Positions 1 through 7,766 of a DNA stretch of 64,000 nt are shown here, in pieces. How positions within the stretch are numbered: the first letter of the stretch is position 1; each line of letters begins with the position of its first letter. The stretch is taken from the NCBI RefSeq assembly GCF_947502445.1, contig NZ_CANMZW010000027.1, positions 1 to 64,000 on the forward strand, written 5' to 3'. The notes under the pieces are model-generated. The model was not told the DNA's origin, made no database searches, and saw only the letters and a program-made list of their open reading frames with translations. The DNA comes from an uncultured Brevibacillus sp. (GTDB lineage: Bacteria; Bacillota; Bacilli; Brevibacillales; Brevibacillaceae). The position numbers were made by a program, and so were the translations under genes.

Positions 1-72
1 TGTGGTGAAGTTGGAGTTCACGCCGGTCTGTCACACCGGAGGTCGCGGGTTCGAGTCCCGTCAGCTCCGCCA
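1..72 (+). tRNA. tRNA-Asp(GTC), 5' end cut by window
   Basis: The anticodon stem-loop has loop CTGTCAC, giving anticodon GTC. The T arm and a 3' acceptor strand followed by GCCA are present. The 5' acceptor strand lies outside the window, so the gene is partial. It opens a tightly packed tRNA array. Confidence 0.93.
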
Positions 73-111
73 TTTCTTACCTATTAAGAATGGCTTGTAT
101 TCAATACATAT

Positions 112-184
<73 letters not shown>

Positions 185-191
185 CTTTTAT

Positions 192-265
192 AGGGGCATA
201 GTTTAAAGGTAGAACGAAGGTCTCCAAAACCTTTGGTGTGGGTTCGATTCCTACTGCCCCTGCCA
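192..265 (+). tRNA. tRNA-Trp(CCA)
   Basis: The acceptor AGGGGCA pairs with TGCCCCT. The anticodon loop CTCCAAA gives CCA. The CCA tail is encoded. In the Bacillus trnD-type array Thr and Tyr genes normally sit between Phe and Trp; both are absent here. Confidence 0.96.
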
Positions 266-294
266 TTATTGCAAAACAATAATAGATGTAACAT

Positions 295-371
295 GGCGGT
301 CGTGGCGAAGGGGTTAACGCACCGGATTGTGGCTCCGGCACTCGTGGGTTCAAGTCCCATCGATCGCCCCA
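295..371 (+). tRNA. tRNA-His(GTG)
   Basis: The anticodon loop TTGTGGC gives GTG. The gene carries the extra 5' G (G-1) opposite C73 that is typical of tRNA-His, and an encoded CCA. Confidence 0.96.
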
Positions 372-398
372 TGAATTTTATAGTTGGGGATTACTTAT

Positions 399-473
399 TG
401 GGGTATAGCCAAGCGGTAAGGCAACGGACTTTGACTCCGTCATTCCTAGGTTCAAATCCTAGTACCCCAGCCA
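399..473 (+). tRNA. tRNA-Gln(TTG)
   Basis: The acceptor TGGGGTA pairs with TACCCCA. The anticodon loop CTTTGAC gives TTG. CCA is encoded. Confidence 0.96.
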
Positions 474-480
474 TATAGAT

Positions 481-556
481 GCGGACGTAGCTCAATTGGT
501 AGAGCGTCGCCTTGCCAAGGCGAAGGTCGAGGGTTCGAGACCCTTCGTCCGCTCCA
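481..556 (+). tRNA. tRNA-Gly(GCC)
   Basis: The acceptor GCGGACG pairs with CGTCCGC. The anticodon loop TTGCCAA gives GCC. CCA is encoded. Confidence 0.96.
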
Positions 557-583
557 TTGATTCACCAGTAATACTTGTTTTAC

Positions 584-657
584 GGAGGCATAGCCAAGTG
601 GTAAGGCACGGGTCTGCAAAACCCTTATCCCCGGTTCAAATCCGGGTGCCTCCTCCA
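584..657 (+). tRNA. tRNA-Cys(GCA)
   Basis: The acceptor GGAGGCA pairs with TGCCTCC. The anticodon loop CTGCAAA gives GCA. CCA is encoded. Confidence 0.96.
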
Positions 658-665
658 AAATATTT

Positions 666-747
666 GCCGGTGTGGCGGAATGGCAGACGCGCGCGACTCA
701 AAATCGTGAGGGAAACCGTGGGGGTTCAAGTCCCTTCACCGGCACCA
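666..747 (+). tRNA. tRNA-Leu(CAA)
   Basis: The acceptor GCCGGTG pairs with CACCGGC. The anticodon loop CTCAAAA gives CAA, and an enlarged variable arm marks a type II tRNA. It is the last gene of the array, matching the Gly-Cys-Leu end of the Bacillus trnD order. Confidence 0.95.
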
Positions 748-761
748 TACAAGAAACCAAG

Positions 762-792
762 CTCTAGGGATTTGTATCCTTAGGGTTTTTTT
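762..792 (+). terminator. Rho-independent terminator of the tRNA array
   Basis: A 10-bp stem (CTCTAGGGAT with ATCCTTAGGG) around a TTGT loop is followed by seven T residues. Confidence 0.88.
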
Positions 793-891
793 ATTTGTTG
801 CAGCAAAATAGCTATCTGGTAAAATACAGATCGGTTTTTGCTAGAAGATAAGGTCAGCGATTAAAAACCGCTGGCCAGTGAAAACAATTTA

Positions 892-921
892 TTGAAAATG
901 ATTATCATTATCTATTATAAT
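892..921 (+). promoter_or_regulatory. Fur-controlled promoter
   Basis: A -35 box TTGAAA (892-897) and a -10 box TATAAT (916-921) are 18 bases apart. The spacer holds a 19-base Fur box at 894-912 that matches the GATAATGATAATCATTATC consensus at 17 positions. Iron-loaded Fur bound here would block RNA polymerase. It drives the AraC regulator and probably the following lipoprotein gene. The same layout recurs at 51504-51533. Confidence 0.85.
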
Positions 922-1027
922 AAACCAGAAATGGCAGCTTCACAAGAATAAATTTGTTCAACTTAAAAACGTAGGTGCGACAAGGAACAAGTCTGGATTG
1001 GACGATCAGCAACAGGAGGTGAGTGAA

Positions 1028-1879
1028 ATGAACATGGACATCAATAAGCTTGCAGAGCATTTTTCGCGGACTTCTTTTCAGGTGGAGCAAGTATGTCGCT
1101 ATGTACGTGATCCGGGTAAGAGCTGTGATGACTATACGGAGCCTTTTCCAGGCTTTGTTTTTCCTTTAAGAGGCAAGGCCGAGTTTGATTTTAGCGGAAC
1201 GTCCTATACGCTTGCTCAGGGAAGTGTGGTGCACGGGGGCGCAAATATGCCCTTGAATCGGAAGGTTCTGGGGAACAACAGATGGGAATATTTACTTGTT
1301 CTATACCGAGTCTGTGGGCCCGAGCCTCCCGGCTTTTGTCTTTCCAAGGCACATTTTCAGCTTACTCCGAGACAAAGTCCTCGCCTGACAGAGCTGCTTG
1401 AGCTTTTGTGGCGTTCCTCGGGTGAGCCAGGCGGAATTTCAGCCTTTCAAACAGAAACGCTATTTCGCTGTGTACTGGAGGAGCTGTTCGTTTGTGTCCG
1501 CAACCAGAGCAGCGATAGTGAGCAAGCATTATTCGAGAAAGTATCGAAATACATACATGAGCACTATATGGATAGTCTTAGCGTGCGTGCTTTAGCCGAA
1601 CAAAATGAGATAAATGAAAACAGATTGTTCTATGTCTTCAAGAAGTATACGGGTATGGGGCCAGGTAATTATTTGATGGCTTACCGTCTTAACCGCGCAA
1701 AGGAAAGGCTGTTGACAGGCGACGCGCCGATCGGTGAGGTGGCAAAAAGCGTAGGCTATGTAGATGCTCTGTATTTCAGCCGTATTTTTAAAAAACAAGT
1801 GGGTGTATCCCCAGCCGAATACCGAGGCAAATTCAGGAATAATCCATATGGATTTCAGGATGGCTCCATTCCTATCTAA
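1028..1879 (+). CDS. AraC-family transcriptional regulator (iron-linked)
   Basis: This is a 283-residue regulator with an N-terminal cupin-like sensing half and a C-terminal double helix-turn-helix of the AraC/XylS type. The second HTH region shows the family pattern around GEVAKSVGYVDALYFSRIFKK and GVSPAEYR. The ATG at 1028 is preferred over upstream starts because AGGAGG lies eight bases before it. The gene sits behind a Fur promoter and ahead of a siderophore-binding lipoprotein. In Bacillus subtilis the bacillibactin activator Btr fuses an AraC domain to a siderophore-binding domain; here the two functions are separate neighbouring genes. It probably activates siderophore uptake when iron is scarce (inference). 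Confidence 0.85.
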   Translation: MNMDINKLAEHFSRTSFQVEQVCRYVRDPGKSCDDYTEPFPGFVFPLRGKAEFDFSGTSYTLAQGSVVHGGANMPLNRKVLGNNRWEYLLVLYRVCGPEPPGFCLSKAHFQLTPRQSPRLTELLELLWRSSGEPGGISAFQTETLFRCVLEELFVCVRNQSSDSEQALFEKVSKYIHEHYMDSLSVRALAEQNEINENRLFYVFKKYTGMGPGNYLMAYRLNRAKERLLTGDAPIGEVAKSVGYVDALYFSRIFKKQVGVSPAEYRGKFRNNPYGFQDGSIPI

Positions 1880-1890
1880 AATACGTTTTG

Positions 1891-1910
1891 CTAAACTGAC
1901 CGTAGTTTAG
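1891..1910 (+). other. Intergenic inverted repeat
   Basis: CTAAACT and AGTTTAG form a 7-bp inverted repeat with a 6-base loop just after the regulator stop codon. There is no T-tract, so it could be a weak terminator, an mRNA-processing hairpin or an operator for the AraC protein. Confidence 0.4.
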
Positions 1911-1943
1911 TTAGTCCAGCAAAACTCATATGGAGGAGTCGTA

Positions 1944-2945
1944 ATGAAAATAATGATGAGACTGTTCGTCTCACTCGCACTTTTGGCCGGTGTTTTGGCG
2001 GGTTGCGCTGGAACTTCAGAGCCTACTAATCGTTCCGCATCAAGCAGTACAACCCCTGCACCAGAGGCAAGTAAAACGGAAAAAACCGATTCAGAAGCAG
2101 GGAAATGGCCGAGAACATATGTAGATGCGCTTGGACGTAAGATCGTACTGGAAAAGAAGCCCGAGAAAGTCGCACTTCTGTTCTTCCGTAATTTTGAGCA
2201 TTTATTTTTGCTGAATGAACCTCCTGTAGCAGCGACAGACTTGAATGTTCTTGAGGAATGGGAGTCATTGGCTCCGTACAAGGACAAGGAGATTGCTGAT
2301 ATTGGCTCAATGACGAGCCCTAATATAGAAAAATTGCTGGAAATCGAGCCAGATCTTATCATTATGGTCTCGGGACGGTATGAAAGCTACGGTGATAAGC
2401 TGGAGAAAATTGCTCCTGTTATTACTGTGGACAGCAATGAAAACAACTGGCAAGGTGCGCTGCGGGAATACGGAAAAATCTTCGGAAAAGAACAAAAGGC
2501 TGAGGATGAAATTACACGGATTGAAGCATTGATTGCCGATTCCAAAGAGCAATTGAAGAAATTCAGCGACAAAACCTTTGGCGTGATTATGCTCGGAGAC
2601 AAGCAATTCTGGGGCTTTACTACACAGTTTGTGTTTAACAAGGAAAGCGGCCTCGCCCTAAATCCGCCAGAGAAGTATGTTGATATGTCGACAAAAGGGG
2701 AGCAGATCTCCCTAGAAGGCCTGGCAGCGATGAACCCTGACTACATGTTTGTTGCTGATATCGGAGGGTCCTCTAAAAATTTGCAAGGCTATCTGAAAAA
2801 ATTAGAAAGCGATTCAGCATGGAATTCGCTTCAGGCCATAAAAAGCGGTCAGATGTACGCGCTAGACAGCTCAATAGCAGCTGGAGGGCCACTCGGAATT
2901 GAACTTGGGGTAAAAACCATCATAAAAAATATGATCGCTAAGTAG
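1944..2945 (+). CDS. Fe(III)-siderophore ABC transporter substrate-binding lipoprotein
   Basis: This 333-residue protein starts with a lipoprotein signal whose lipobox is LAGCAG (Cys near residue 21), followed by a Ser/Thr/Glu-rich linker. The mature part has the FepB/FeuA class III fold pattern: an early DALGRKI strand, a KVALLFF-type strand, EPDLIIMVSGR in the first lobe, a long linking helix, and a second lobe ending in IIKNMIAK. It should capture ferric siderophore at the cell surface. No permease or ATPase gene is adjacent, so it must work with a transporter encoded elsewhere. GGAGG precedes the ATG at good spacing. The neighbouring AraC regulator and upstream Fur box support an iron role. 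Confidence 0.88.
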   Translation: MKIMMRLFVSLALLAGVLAGCAGTSEPTNRSASSSTTPAPEASKTEKTDSEAGKWPRTYVDALGRKIVLEKKPEKVALLFFRNFEHLFLLNEPPVAATDLNVLEEWESLAPYKDKEIADIGSMTSPNIEKLLEIEPDLIIMVSGRYESYGDKLEKIAPVITVDSNENNWQGALREYGKIFGKEQKAEDEITRIEALIADSKEQLKKFSDKTFGVIMLGDKQFWGFTTQFVFNKESGLALNPPEKYVDMSTKGEQISLEGLAAMNPDYMFVADIGGSSKNLQGYLKKLESDSAWNSLQAIKSGQMYALDSSIAAGGPLGIELGVKTIIKNMIAK

Positions 2946-3037
2946 GGCTCTTGATTCAAAAAATACTTGTTGTGGTCGAAGGGGTCTGTCCAAAAGCGAT
3001 ATGGTCATATCGACTGCAGTATCATAAGAGGGTAAGG

Positions 3038-3076
3038 GAGGGTAAGAAATTCTCACGGAGAGTTTCTTACCCTCTT
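3038..3076 (+). terminator. Hairpin after the lipoprotein gene
   Basis: A 12-bp stem (GAGGGTAAGAAA with TTTCTTACCCTC) has a 13-base loop. The downstream T-tract is poor, so termination efficiency is uncertain. It separates the iron genes from the NCS2 permease. Confidence 0.55.
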
Positions 3077-3188
3077 GCATGTTTGCCAGAAAACCAGATG
3101 ATGATATTCTTAACTGTAGGCTTTTGTTGCAAGCATGGCCTGGAGAATACGCAGGTAGCGATATCGGTAAGAAAATGAGGTGGATTCT

Positions 3189-4520
3189 TTGAAGTACGGA
3201 TTGTATGGCAGACCGCCAGTGGGCACGAGCATTTTGGCGGGCCTGCAGTGGATGATCGTAGCTGTCTCCAGCAGTGTAGCCGTTCCTTTGATGATTGGGG
3301 ACGTATACGGTCTACAGGTGGATGAGATCGGCAATCTGATGCAGCAGACGATGTTCTTCATCGGTTTGGCGTCCTTTCTGCAGGTATGGATTGGTCATCG
3401 TTATCCCATGCTGGAAGGACCGGCGGGATTATGGTGGGGCATTTTCATCATTTTGGCCCAGTTAGGTACGAGCGCAGGACTTCACCCGCGGGAAATTGGC
3501 CAGTCCTTTCAAGTAGGAATGGCGATGGCAGGTTTATTATTCCTCTTGTTCGGGATGATGGGCTGGATTGGAAAGCTCCAAAGATGGTTTACTCCATTAG
3601 TATCCGGAACGTACATGATTTTGCTTGCCATTTCTTTATGTAGCAACATTTTGACGGGGATGCTGGGTATCGGGTTTCAGCACTCCAAAGAAGTTCAGCC
3701 TGGCGTGGCACTTGTTTCGATTGGGATTGTTGCACTTGTTATTTGGATTATGCGGACAAAACGGTTTTCGAGCTTTGCTGTCCTGTTTGGAATGGTCGGC
3801 GGATGGGTGCTGTACGCAATCTTGGGGTGGACAGAACCGGTTCGACCGGCTGAGCAACTGTTTGCCTGGCCGTCCTTCTTTTTCTGGGGAGCACCGCGCT
3901 GGGATTGGGGCGTAGTGCTTACGAGCATGCTGACTGGATTTGTTCTGCTGACGAATCTGGTTACGAGCACGGTTGTAATGGGGAAAGCGACAGAAACAGA
4001 ACCAACCGAGAAGCAGTATAACCGCGGTGGTGTCTTTACAGGTGTTTCTCATCTTCTGTCAGGCTTGAGCGGGGTTGTCGGAATGATCCCCCTTTCGCTT
4101 GCAGCAGCCGTCATTCAGACGACTCGGATGGCATCACGTCTGCCATTTATGATGGCAATGATCGGGATGATGCTGATTGGCCTGTTCCCATTGGTGGCCC
4201 ACTTCCTGGCAGCCTTGCCTACACCGGTTGCGTATGCAGCGATGTTCATTTCATATACTCAGCTGCTTGGCTTTGGACTGAAGGATTATGTGACAGTAAA
4301 AATGGATGAACGGACCATTACAGTAGGTGGCAGCTCTTTGTTGATCGGAATCGGCGTGATGTTCGTTCCTGCAACGGCATGGCAGCATCTTCCGCCACTG
4401 GCCAGCTTCCTTTTTGGAAATGGCTTGCTCCTCGGTGTACTTGTATGTTTGCTGTTGGAGCATGTCATTTTTCGCCAACCAGAGGCAGCTAAAAAACAGA
4501 AAGACGACCATGCTGCATAA
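3189..4520 (+). CDS. Purine/pyrimidine permease (NCS2 family)
   Basis: The product of about 443 residues has roughly 12-14 hydrophobic segments and the nucleobase:cation symporter-2 layout, including VAVPLMIGD in the first helices and the LEGPAGLWWG segment around residue 80. It resembles Bacillus YwdJ-type proteins rather than the classical PbuX or PyrP. The substrate is probably xanthine, uracil or a related base, which sequence alone cannot decide. A GTG at 3180 would add three residues but lacks a ribosome-binding site; the TTG at 3189 has AGGTGG six bases upstream. No purine-riboswitch core was found upstream. Confidence 0.8.
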   Translation: MKYGLYGRPPVGTSILAGLQWMIVAVSSSVAVPLMIGDVYGLQVDEIGNLMQQTMFFIGLASFLQVWIGHRYPMLEGPAGLWWGIFIILAQLGTSAGLHPREIGQSFQVGMAMAGLLFLLFGMMGWIGKLQRWFTPLVSGTYMILLAISLCSNILTGMLGIGFQHSKEVQPGVALVSIGIVALVIWIMRTKRFSSFAVLFGMVGGWVLYAILGWTEPVRPAEQLFAWPSFFFWGAPRWDWGVVLTSMLTGFVLLTNLVTSTVVMGKATETEPTEKQYNRGGVFTGVSHLLSGLSGVVGMIPLSLAAAVIQTTRMASRLPFMMAMIGMMLIGLFPLVAHFLAALPTPVAYAAMFISYTQLLGFGLKDYVTVKMDERTITVGGSSLLIGIGVMFVPATAWQHLPPLASFLFGNGLLLGVLVCLLLEHVIFRQPEAAKKQKDDHAA

Positions 4521-4538
4521 GCGGTCGTCTTTCTTTCT
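4498..4538 (+). terminator. Terminator overlapping the permease stop codon
   Basis: A 12-bp perfect stem (AGAAAGACGACC with GGTCGTCTTTCT) is followed by a T-rich stretch. The permease TAA lies in its loop. It may also serve the convergent gene. Confidence 0.85.
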
Positions 4539-4575
4539 ATGCGGCTCTACCAAAAAGCATGCGCAGCCAGTTTTT

Positions 4576-5253
4576 CTAGTCTTTTGCGGTAATAATGGAG
4601 GTATGTGCGACTTCACCGCCGTTAATTTCGGTGAACATGCGTGCGACTGAACCGAGGATCTCATCTTTTTTTTGTGGAGTGATGCCTTCATGGAAAAAGA
4701 TCACCTGTAATAGATCACGACTTTGATCGGTTACACAAGAGCGCTTCGAATCCACGATGGGGCTGCCAAAAGCGCCTGTTTTATCAGCGAGCAGCAGTTT
4801 TCCCTCCATGTGAACCTCGCGCCCGTTTAACCCCTCGTAACGGTCATCTTCATGTCCAATACGGCAAACAATATCGCCTGCCAGATGATTATGATCATAG
4901 ATCCCAAAGGGAAGTGCATGCAGGACGGAGAAGAAATTATTAACGTCGACTGCGCTGTTGATCCAGAAAAACGGATTTCCCTGAAGAAGTCGGCGGAGCA
5001 GGGCCTCTGAGGAGGGGCGGTATCTGGAGGGATCTGTACCTGCCTTTTTAAAAGCAGCACGCCATTCACGAATGCCTTCGATGTCGGCAAGGCGCGAAAG
5101 CTCGTGCTCCAAGCGCAAGCCCTCTACAAAATAGTTGATACGCCCTTGCAGCATCTTGGGAGAGTCGCTGACGGAAGCACCGCTGTATTGTAGGACGCCG
5201 AGCGAGAGCTGGGGGAGGCGTTCGGACACTGCTGGGTCTAGTTGTACCTTCAT
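4576..5253 (-). CDS. Solo B3/B4-domain protein (PheRS beta editing-domain homologue)
   Basis: The 225-residue protein matches the B3/4 domain that forms the editing module of phenylalanyl-tRNA synthetase beta subunits, here free-standing. Characteristic segments are the WRAAFKKAGTDPSRYRPSSEALLRR block near residues 65-90, NPFFWINSAVDVNNFFS, and the C-terminal GAFGSPIVDSKRS region. Free B3/4 proteins are candidates for trans-editing of mischarged tRNA, but many are uncharacterised, so this role is inferred. AGGAG lies before the ATG. It is transcribed away from rnhA. Confidence 0.82.
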   Translation of the reverse strand: MKVQLDPAVSERLPQLSLGVLQYSGASVSDSPKMLQGRINYFVEGLRLEHELSRLADIEGIREWRAAFKKAGTDPSRYRPSSEALLRRLLQGNPFFWINSAVDVNNFFSVLHALPFGIYDHNHLAGDIVCRIGHEDDRYEGLNGREVHMEGKLLLADKTGAFGSPIVDSKRSCVTDQSRDLLQVIFFHEGITPQKKDEILGSVARMFTEINGGEVAHTSIITAKD

Positions 5254-5347
5254 CTAGTGTCACTCCTTTTTAACTTATGAAAATGGATAAGTGCAAATAC
5301 GCGATAGAGGTTCTTTCCCCTATTTTTGGTAGTATAACAAAATATTT

Positions 5348-5376
5348 TTGTGGAAGCGACTAAGCTTCGATACAAT
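5348..5376 (+). promoter_or_regulatory. SigA-type promoter of rnhA-queG
   Basis: TTGTGG (5348-5353) and TACAAT (5371-5376) are 17 bases apart, 30 bases upstream of the rnhA start. Confidence 0.65.
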
Positions 5377-5405
5377 AGAAGAGAACAGAGGAGGTTTCCT
5401 TTACG

Positions 5406-5846
5406 ATGACAATGCGTGAAGTGCAGATTTATACAGACGGAGCATGTTCCGGCAATCCAGGGCCAGGTGGTTGGGGGGCGGTCTTGATGTACGGCCAACA
5501 TATCAAGGAAATGTCCGGAGCCGAACCAAATACAACGAATAACAGAATGGAGCTGCAGGCAGCCATTTCCGCGCTCTCTTCGCTAAAAGAAGCCTGCAAG
5601 GTTACCTTATACAGCGATAGTGCCTATTTGGTCAACTGCTTTAAACAGGGCTGGTACAAGGGCTGGTTGAAAAACGGCTGGAAGAACAGCAAGGGACAGC
5701 CGGTAGAAAATCAGGACCTGTGGAAGGAGCTGCTTCGCTTGATGGATATCCATCAGGTGGAGTATGTAAAAGTAAAAGGACATGCCGACAACAAGTGGAA
5801 CAATCGCTGTGACGAGTTGGCGACAGGAGCGATCAAAAAGCTGTGA
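5406..5846 (+). CDS. rnhA: Ribonuclease HI
   Basis: This 146-residue enzyme degrades RNA in RNA:DNA hybrids. The four catalytic acidic residues are visible: Asp in YTDGACSGNPG near residue 10, Glu in NRMELQAA, Asp in YSDSAYL, and Asp in the C-terminal CDELA. The basic handle region (WYKGWLKNGWKNSKGQPVEN) is present, as in the Escherichia coli type. AGGAGG lies 11 bases before the ATG at 5406; the ATG at 5412 is a second possible start. Its stop overlaps the start of queG (GTGA), so the two genes are translationally coupled. Confidence 0.96.
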   Translation: MTMREVQIYTDGACSGNPGPGGWGAVLMYGQHIKEMSGAEPNTTNNRMELQAAISALSSLKEACKVTLYSDSAYLVNCFKQGWYKGWLKNGWKNSKGQPVENQDLWKELLRLMDIHQVEYVKVKGHADNKWNNRCDELATGAIKKL

Positions 5847-6997
5847 ATGATCTGCAGTACTGGGAACAAACCAAACAGTCCATCATTGACTATGCCACGG
5901 AAATTGGAATCGACAAAATTGGCTTTGCCAGTGCCGATCCTTTTACAACACTAAAAGAAAGACTCATCGAGCATAGAGAAAAGGGCTACGAGTCTGGTTT
6001 TGAGGAACCGGATTTGGATAAGCGAACCGATCCAGGCTTGCTTGTAGAGGGCGCATGCTCCCTTATTTCCATCGCCATGGCCTATCCGTCCAAGCTGGAG
6101 AATCCACCTAAGTCAGAGCCTGGAGCCTATCGGGGAATCCTGTGCCGTGCAGCGTGGGGGACAGATTATCACCACGTCTTGCGTGAAAAGCTGGATAAGC
6201 TGGCACAGTTTATCCAGGGGCTTGAGCCAGGCGTACAAATCGAGTCGATGGTGGATACAGGGGAGCTTTCGGATCGTGCGGTGGCAGAGCGGGCAGGGAT
6301 TGGCTTTGTAGGCAAAAATTGCGCCGTCATTACGCCTGAATTTGGTTCCTGGGTCTATTTGGGAGAGCTCGTAACTAACTTGCCCCTGCCAAGTGATAGC
6401 CCTATCGAAGAAGGCTGTGGTGACTGTAACATTTGCGTGGATGCATGTCCGACAGGAGCGCTCGTTCAGGGGGGACAACTGAATGCTCAGCGCTGTGTTG
6501 CCTTTCTGACCCAGGTAAAAGACTTCATCCCAGATGAATTCAGAGGAAAGATTGGGAACAGACTGTACGGCTGTGACACCTGTCAAACCGTTTGTCCTAA
6601 AAACCGTCGTATCAACATGAATCATCACTCGGAGTTTCAGCCTGATCCAGAGACGGCCAAGCCGTTATTAATTCCGCTGCTTGAGATGAGTAACAAGGAG
6701 TTCAAGCAAAGGTTTGGCCTTTCATCCTCATCCTGGCGTGGAAAGAAACCGATTCAGAGAAATGCGATTCTGGCCCTCGCTCATTTTAAGGACAAGTCGG
6801 CTGTACCGCATCTTACCCGTCTCCTCGCGAGCGATCCTCGCCCTGTTATTCGCGGTACAGCGGCATGGGCATTGGGGAAAATCGGCGGGGAGGATGCCAG
6901 GGCTGCCCTTGAGATGTACCGTGAAAAAGAGGAAGCGCCAGAAGTGTTGCTTGAGATTGGAAAAGGCATGGATTTGATCAAGGAGCAGAATCACTAA
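5843..6997 (+). CDS. queG: Epoxyqueuosine reductase
   Basis: This 384-residue cobalamin and iron-sulfur enzyme reduces epoxyqueuosine to queuosine in tRNA anticodons, the last step of that pathway. It shows DTGELSDRAVAERAGIGFVGKN in the cobalamin-binding domain, two ferredoxin-type cluster motifs (CGDCNICVDACPTGAL and CDTCQTVCPKN), and a C-terminal HEAT-like helical extension after about residue 300. The GTG start overlaps the rnhA stop by four bases. In Bacillus the equivalent gene (yhbA) also sits near trmL and prkA. Confidence 0.95.
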   Translation: MNDLQYWEQTKQSIIDYATEIGIDKIGFASADPFTTLKERLIEHREKGYESGFEEPDLDKRTDPGLLVEGACSLISIAMAYPSKLENPPKSEPGAYRGILCRAAWGTDYHHVLREKLDKLAQFIQGLEPGVQIESMVDTGELSDRAVAERAGIGFVGKNCAVITPEFGSWVYLGELVTNLPLPSDSPIEEGCGDCNICVDACPTGALVQGGQLNAQRCVAFLTQVKDFIPDEFRGKIGNRLYGCDTCQTVCPKNRRINMNHHSEFQPDPETAKPLLIPLLEMSNKEFKQRFGLSSSSWRGKKPIQRNAILALAHFKDKSAVPHLTRLLASDPRPVIRGTAAWALGKIGGEDARAALEMYREKEEAPEVLLEIGKGMDLIKEQNH

Positions 6998-7094
6998 CGA
7001 TTAGTTGTGGGGAAAGTCAAAAGTCAAATGCTGAGAGCGTGGACGATGAGGCTTAGCCACGGAATATAGGAAAAAGGGTTGGGAGGAGAGTCGG

Positions 7095-7643
7095 TTGGCA
7101 ATAGAATTGGGTTATACCACGATGGAGTCACCCATTGGCCCATTGCTGCTTGCCTCTACAGAGGAGGGCCTTTGCTATATCGAGTTTGCTGATGATGAGT
7201 ACGGCTTAGAAACACTGCATCGCTGGTGTAAAAAGACGTTTCTCGGAATATCACCGCAGCGCAATGATGCATTAAACGAAGCTGCCAAAGCACAAATCAA
7301 TGAGTATTTCGCAGGTGAACGCCAGACGTTTGATGTTCCGATTGTGCTGTATGGAACGCCTTTTCAAAAGACAGTGTGGAACGAGCTGGCCAATATTCCT
7401 TATGGACAGACGCGCTCCTATAAGGAAATTGCTTTGGCGATCGGCGCTTCCAAAGCTGTCCGGGCAATCGGTGGGGCAAACAAACGCAATCCGATTCCGA
7501 TCATTATCCCTTGTCATCGGGTCATTGGCTCCAACGGGGCGATGGTTGGGTATGGTGGAGGATTATCGATAAAAGAGCACTTGTTAACATTGGAAAAAGC
7601 GCCTGTTTCCATCCAACTCTCTTTCAATCCAGCTGTCCGTTAA
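7095..7643 (+). CDS. ogt: Methylated-DNA--protein-cysteine methyltransferase
   Basis: This 182-residue suicide enzyme removes alkyl groups from O6-alkylguanine. The active site is IIIPCHRVIGSNG with the acceptor Cys, preceded by the Arg-finger helix (SKAVRAIGGANKRNP) and the FQKTVWNELANIPYGQT wing. The TTG start is chosen because GGGAGGAGAG precedes it. The gene symbol is by family; the exact paralogue is not certain. Confidence 0.93.
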   Translation: MAIELGYTTMESPIGPLLLASTEEGLCYIEFADDEYGLETLHRWCKKTFLGISPQRNDALNEAAKAQINEYFAGERQTFDVPIVLYGTPFQKTVWNELANIPYGQTRSYKEIALAIGASKAVRAIGGANKRNPIPIIIPCHRVIGSNGAMVGYGGGLSIKEHLLTLEKAPVSIQLSFNPAVR

Positions 7644-7665
7644 AAACGGATGGCTTTTCTTTTTC
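7631..7665 (+). terminator. Terminator of ogt
   Basis: A 10-bp stem (AGCTGTCCGT with ACGGATGGCT) and a TTTTCTTTTT tail overlap the gene's last codons. Confidence 0.82.
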
Positions 7666-7766
7666 TTCTGAATGAAAGGAGTTTGACATATTCTTCTTCG
7701 TGTAGGGAGTTTGACAAAAGCGCCCTAGAATAGCGATCAAGATTCATCAGGCAGGAGGGATAAAGA

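Noticed and set aside
2946..3188. Possible purine riboswitch before the NCS2 permease
   Set aside because: The conserved junction sequences are absent. Only an inverted repeat GATATG/CATATC (2998-3011) and a terminator-like hairpin are seen.
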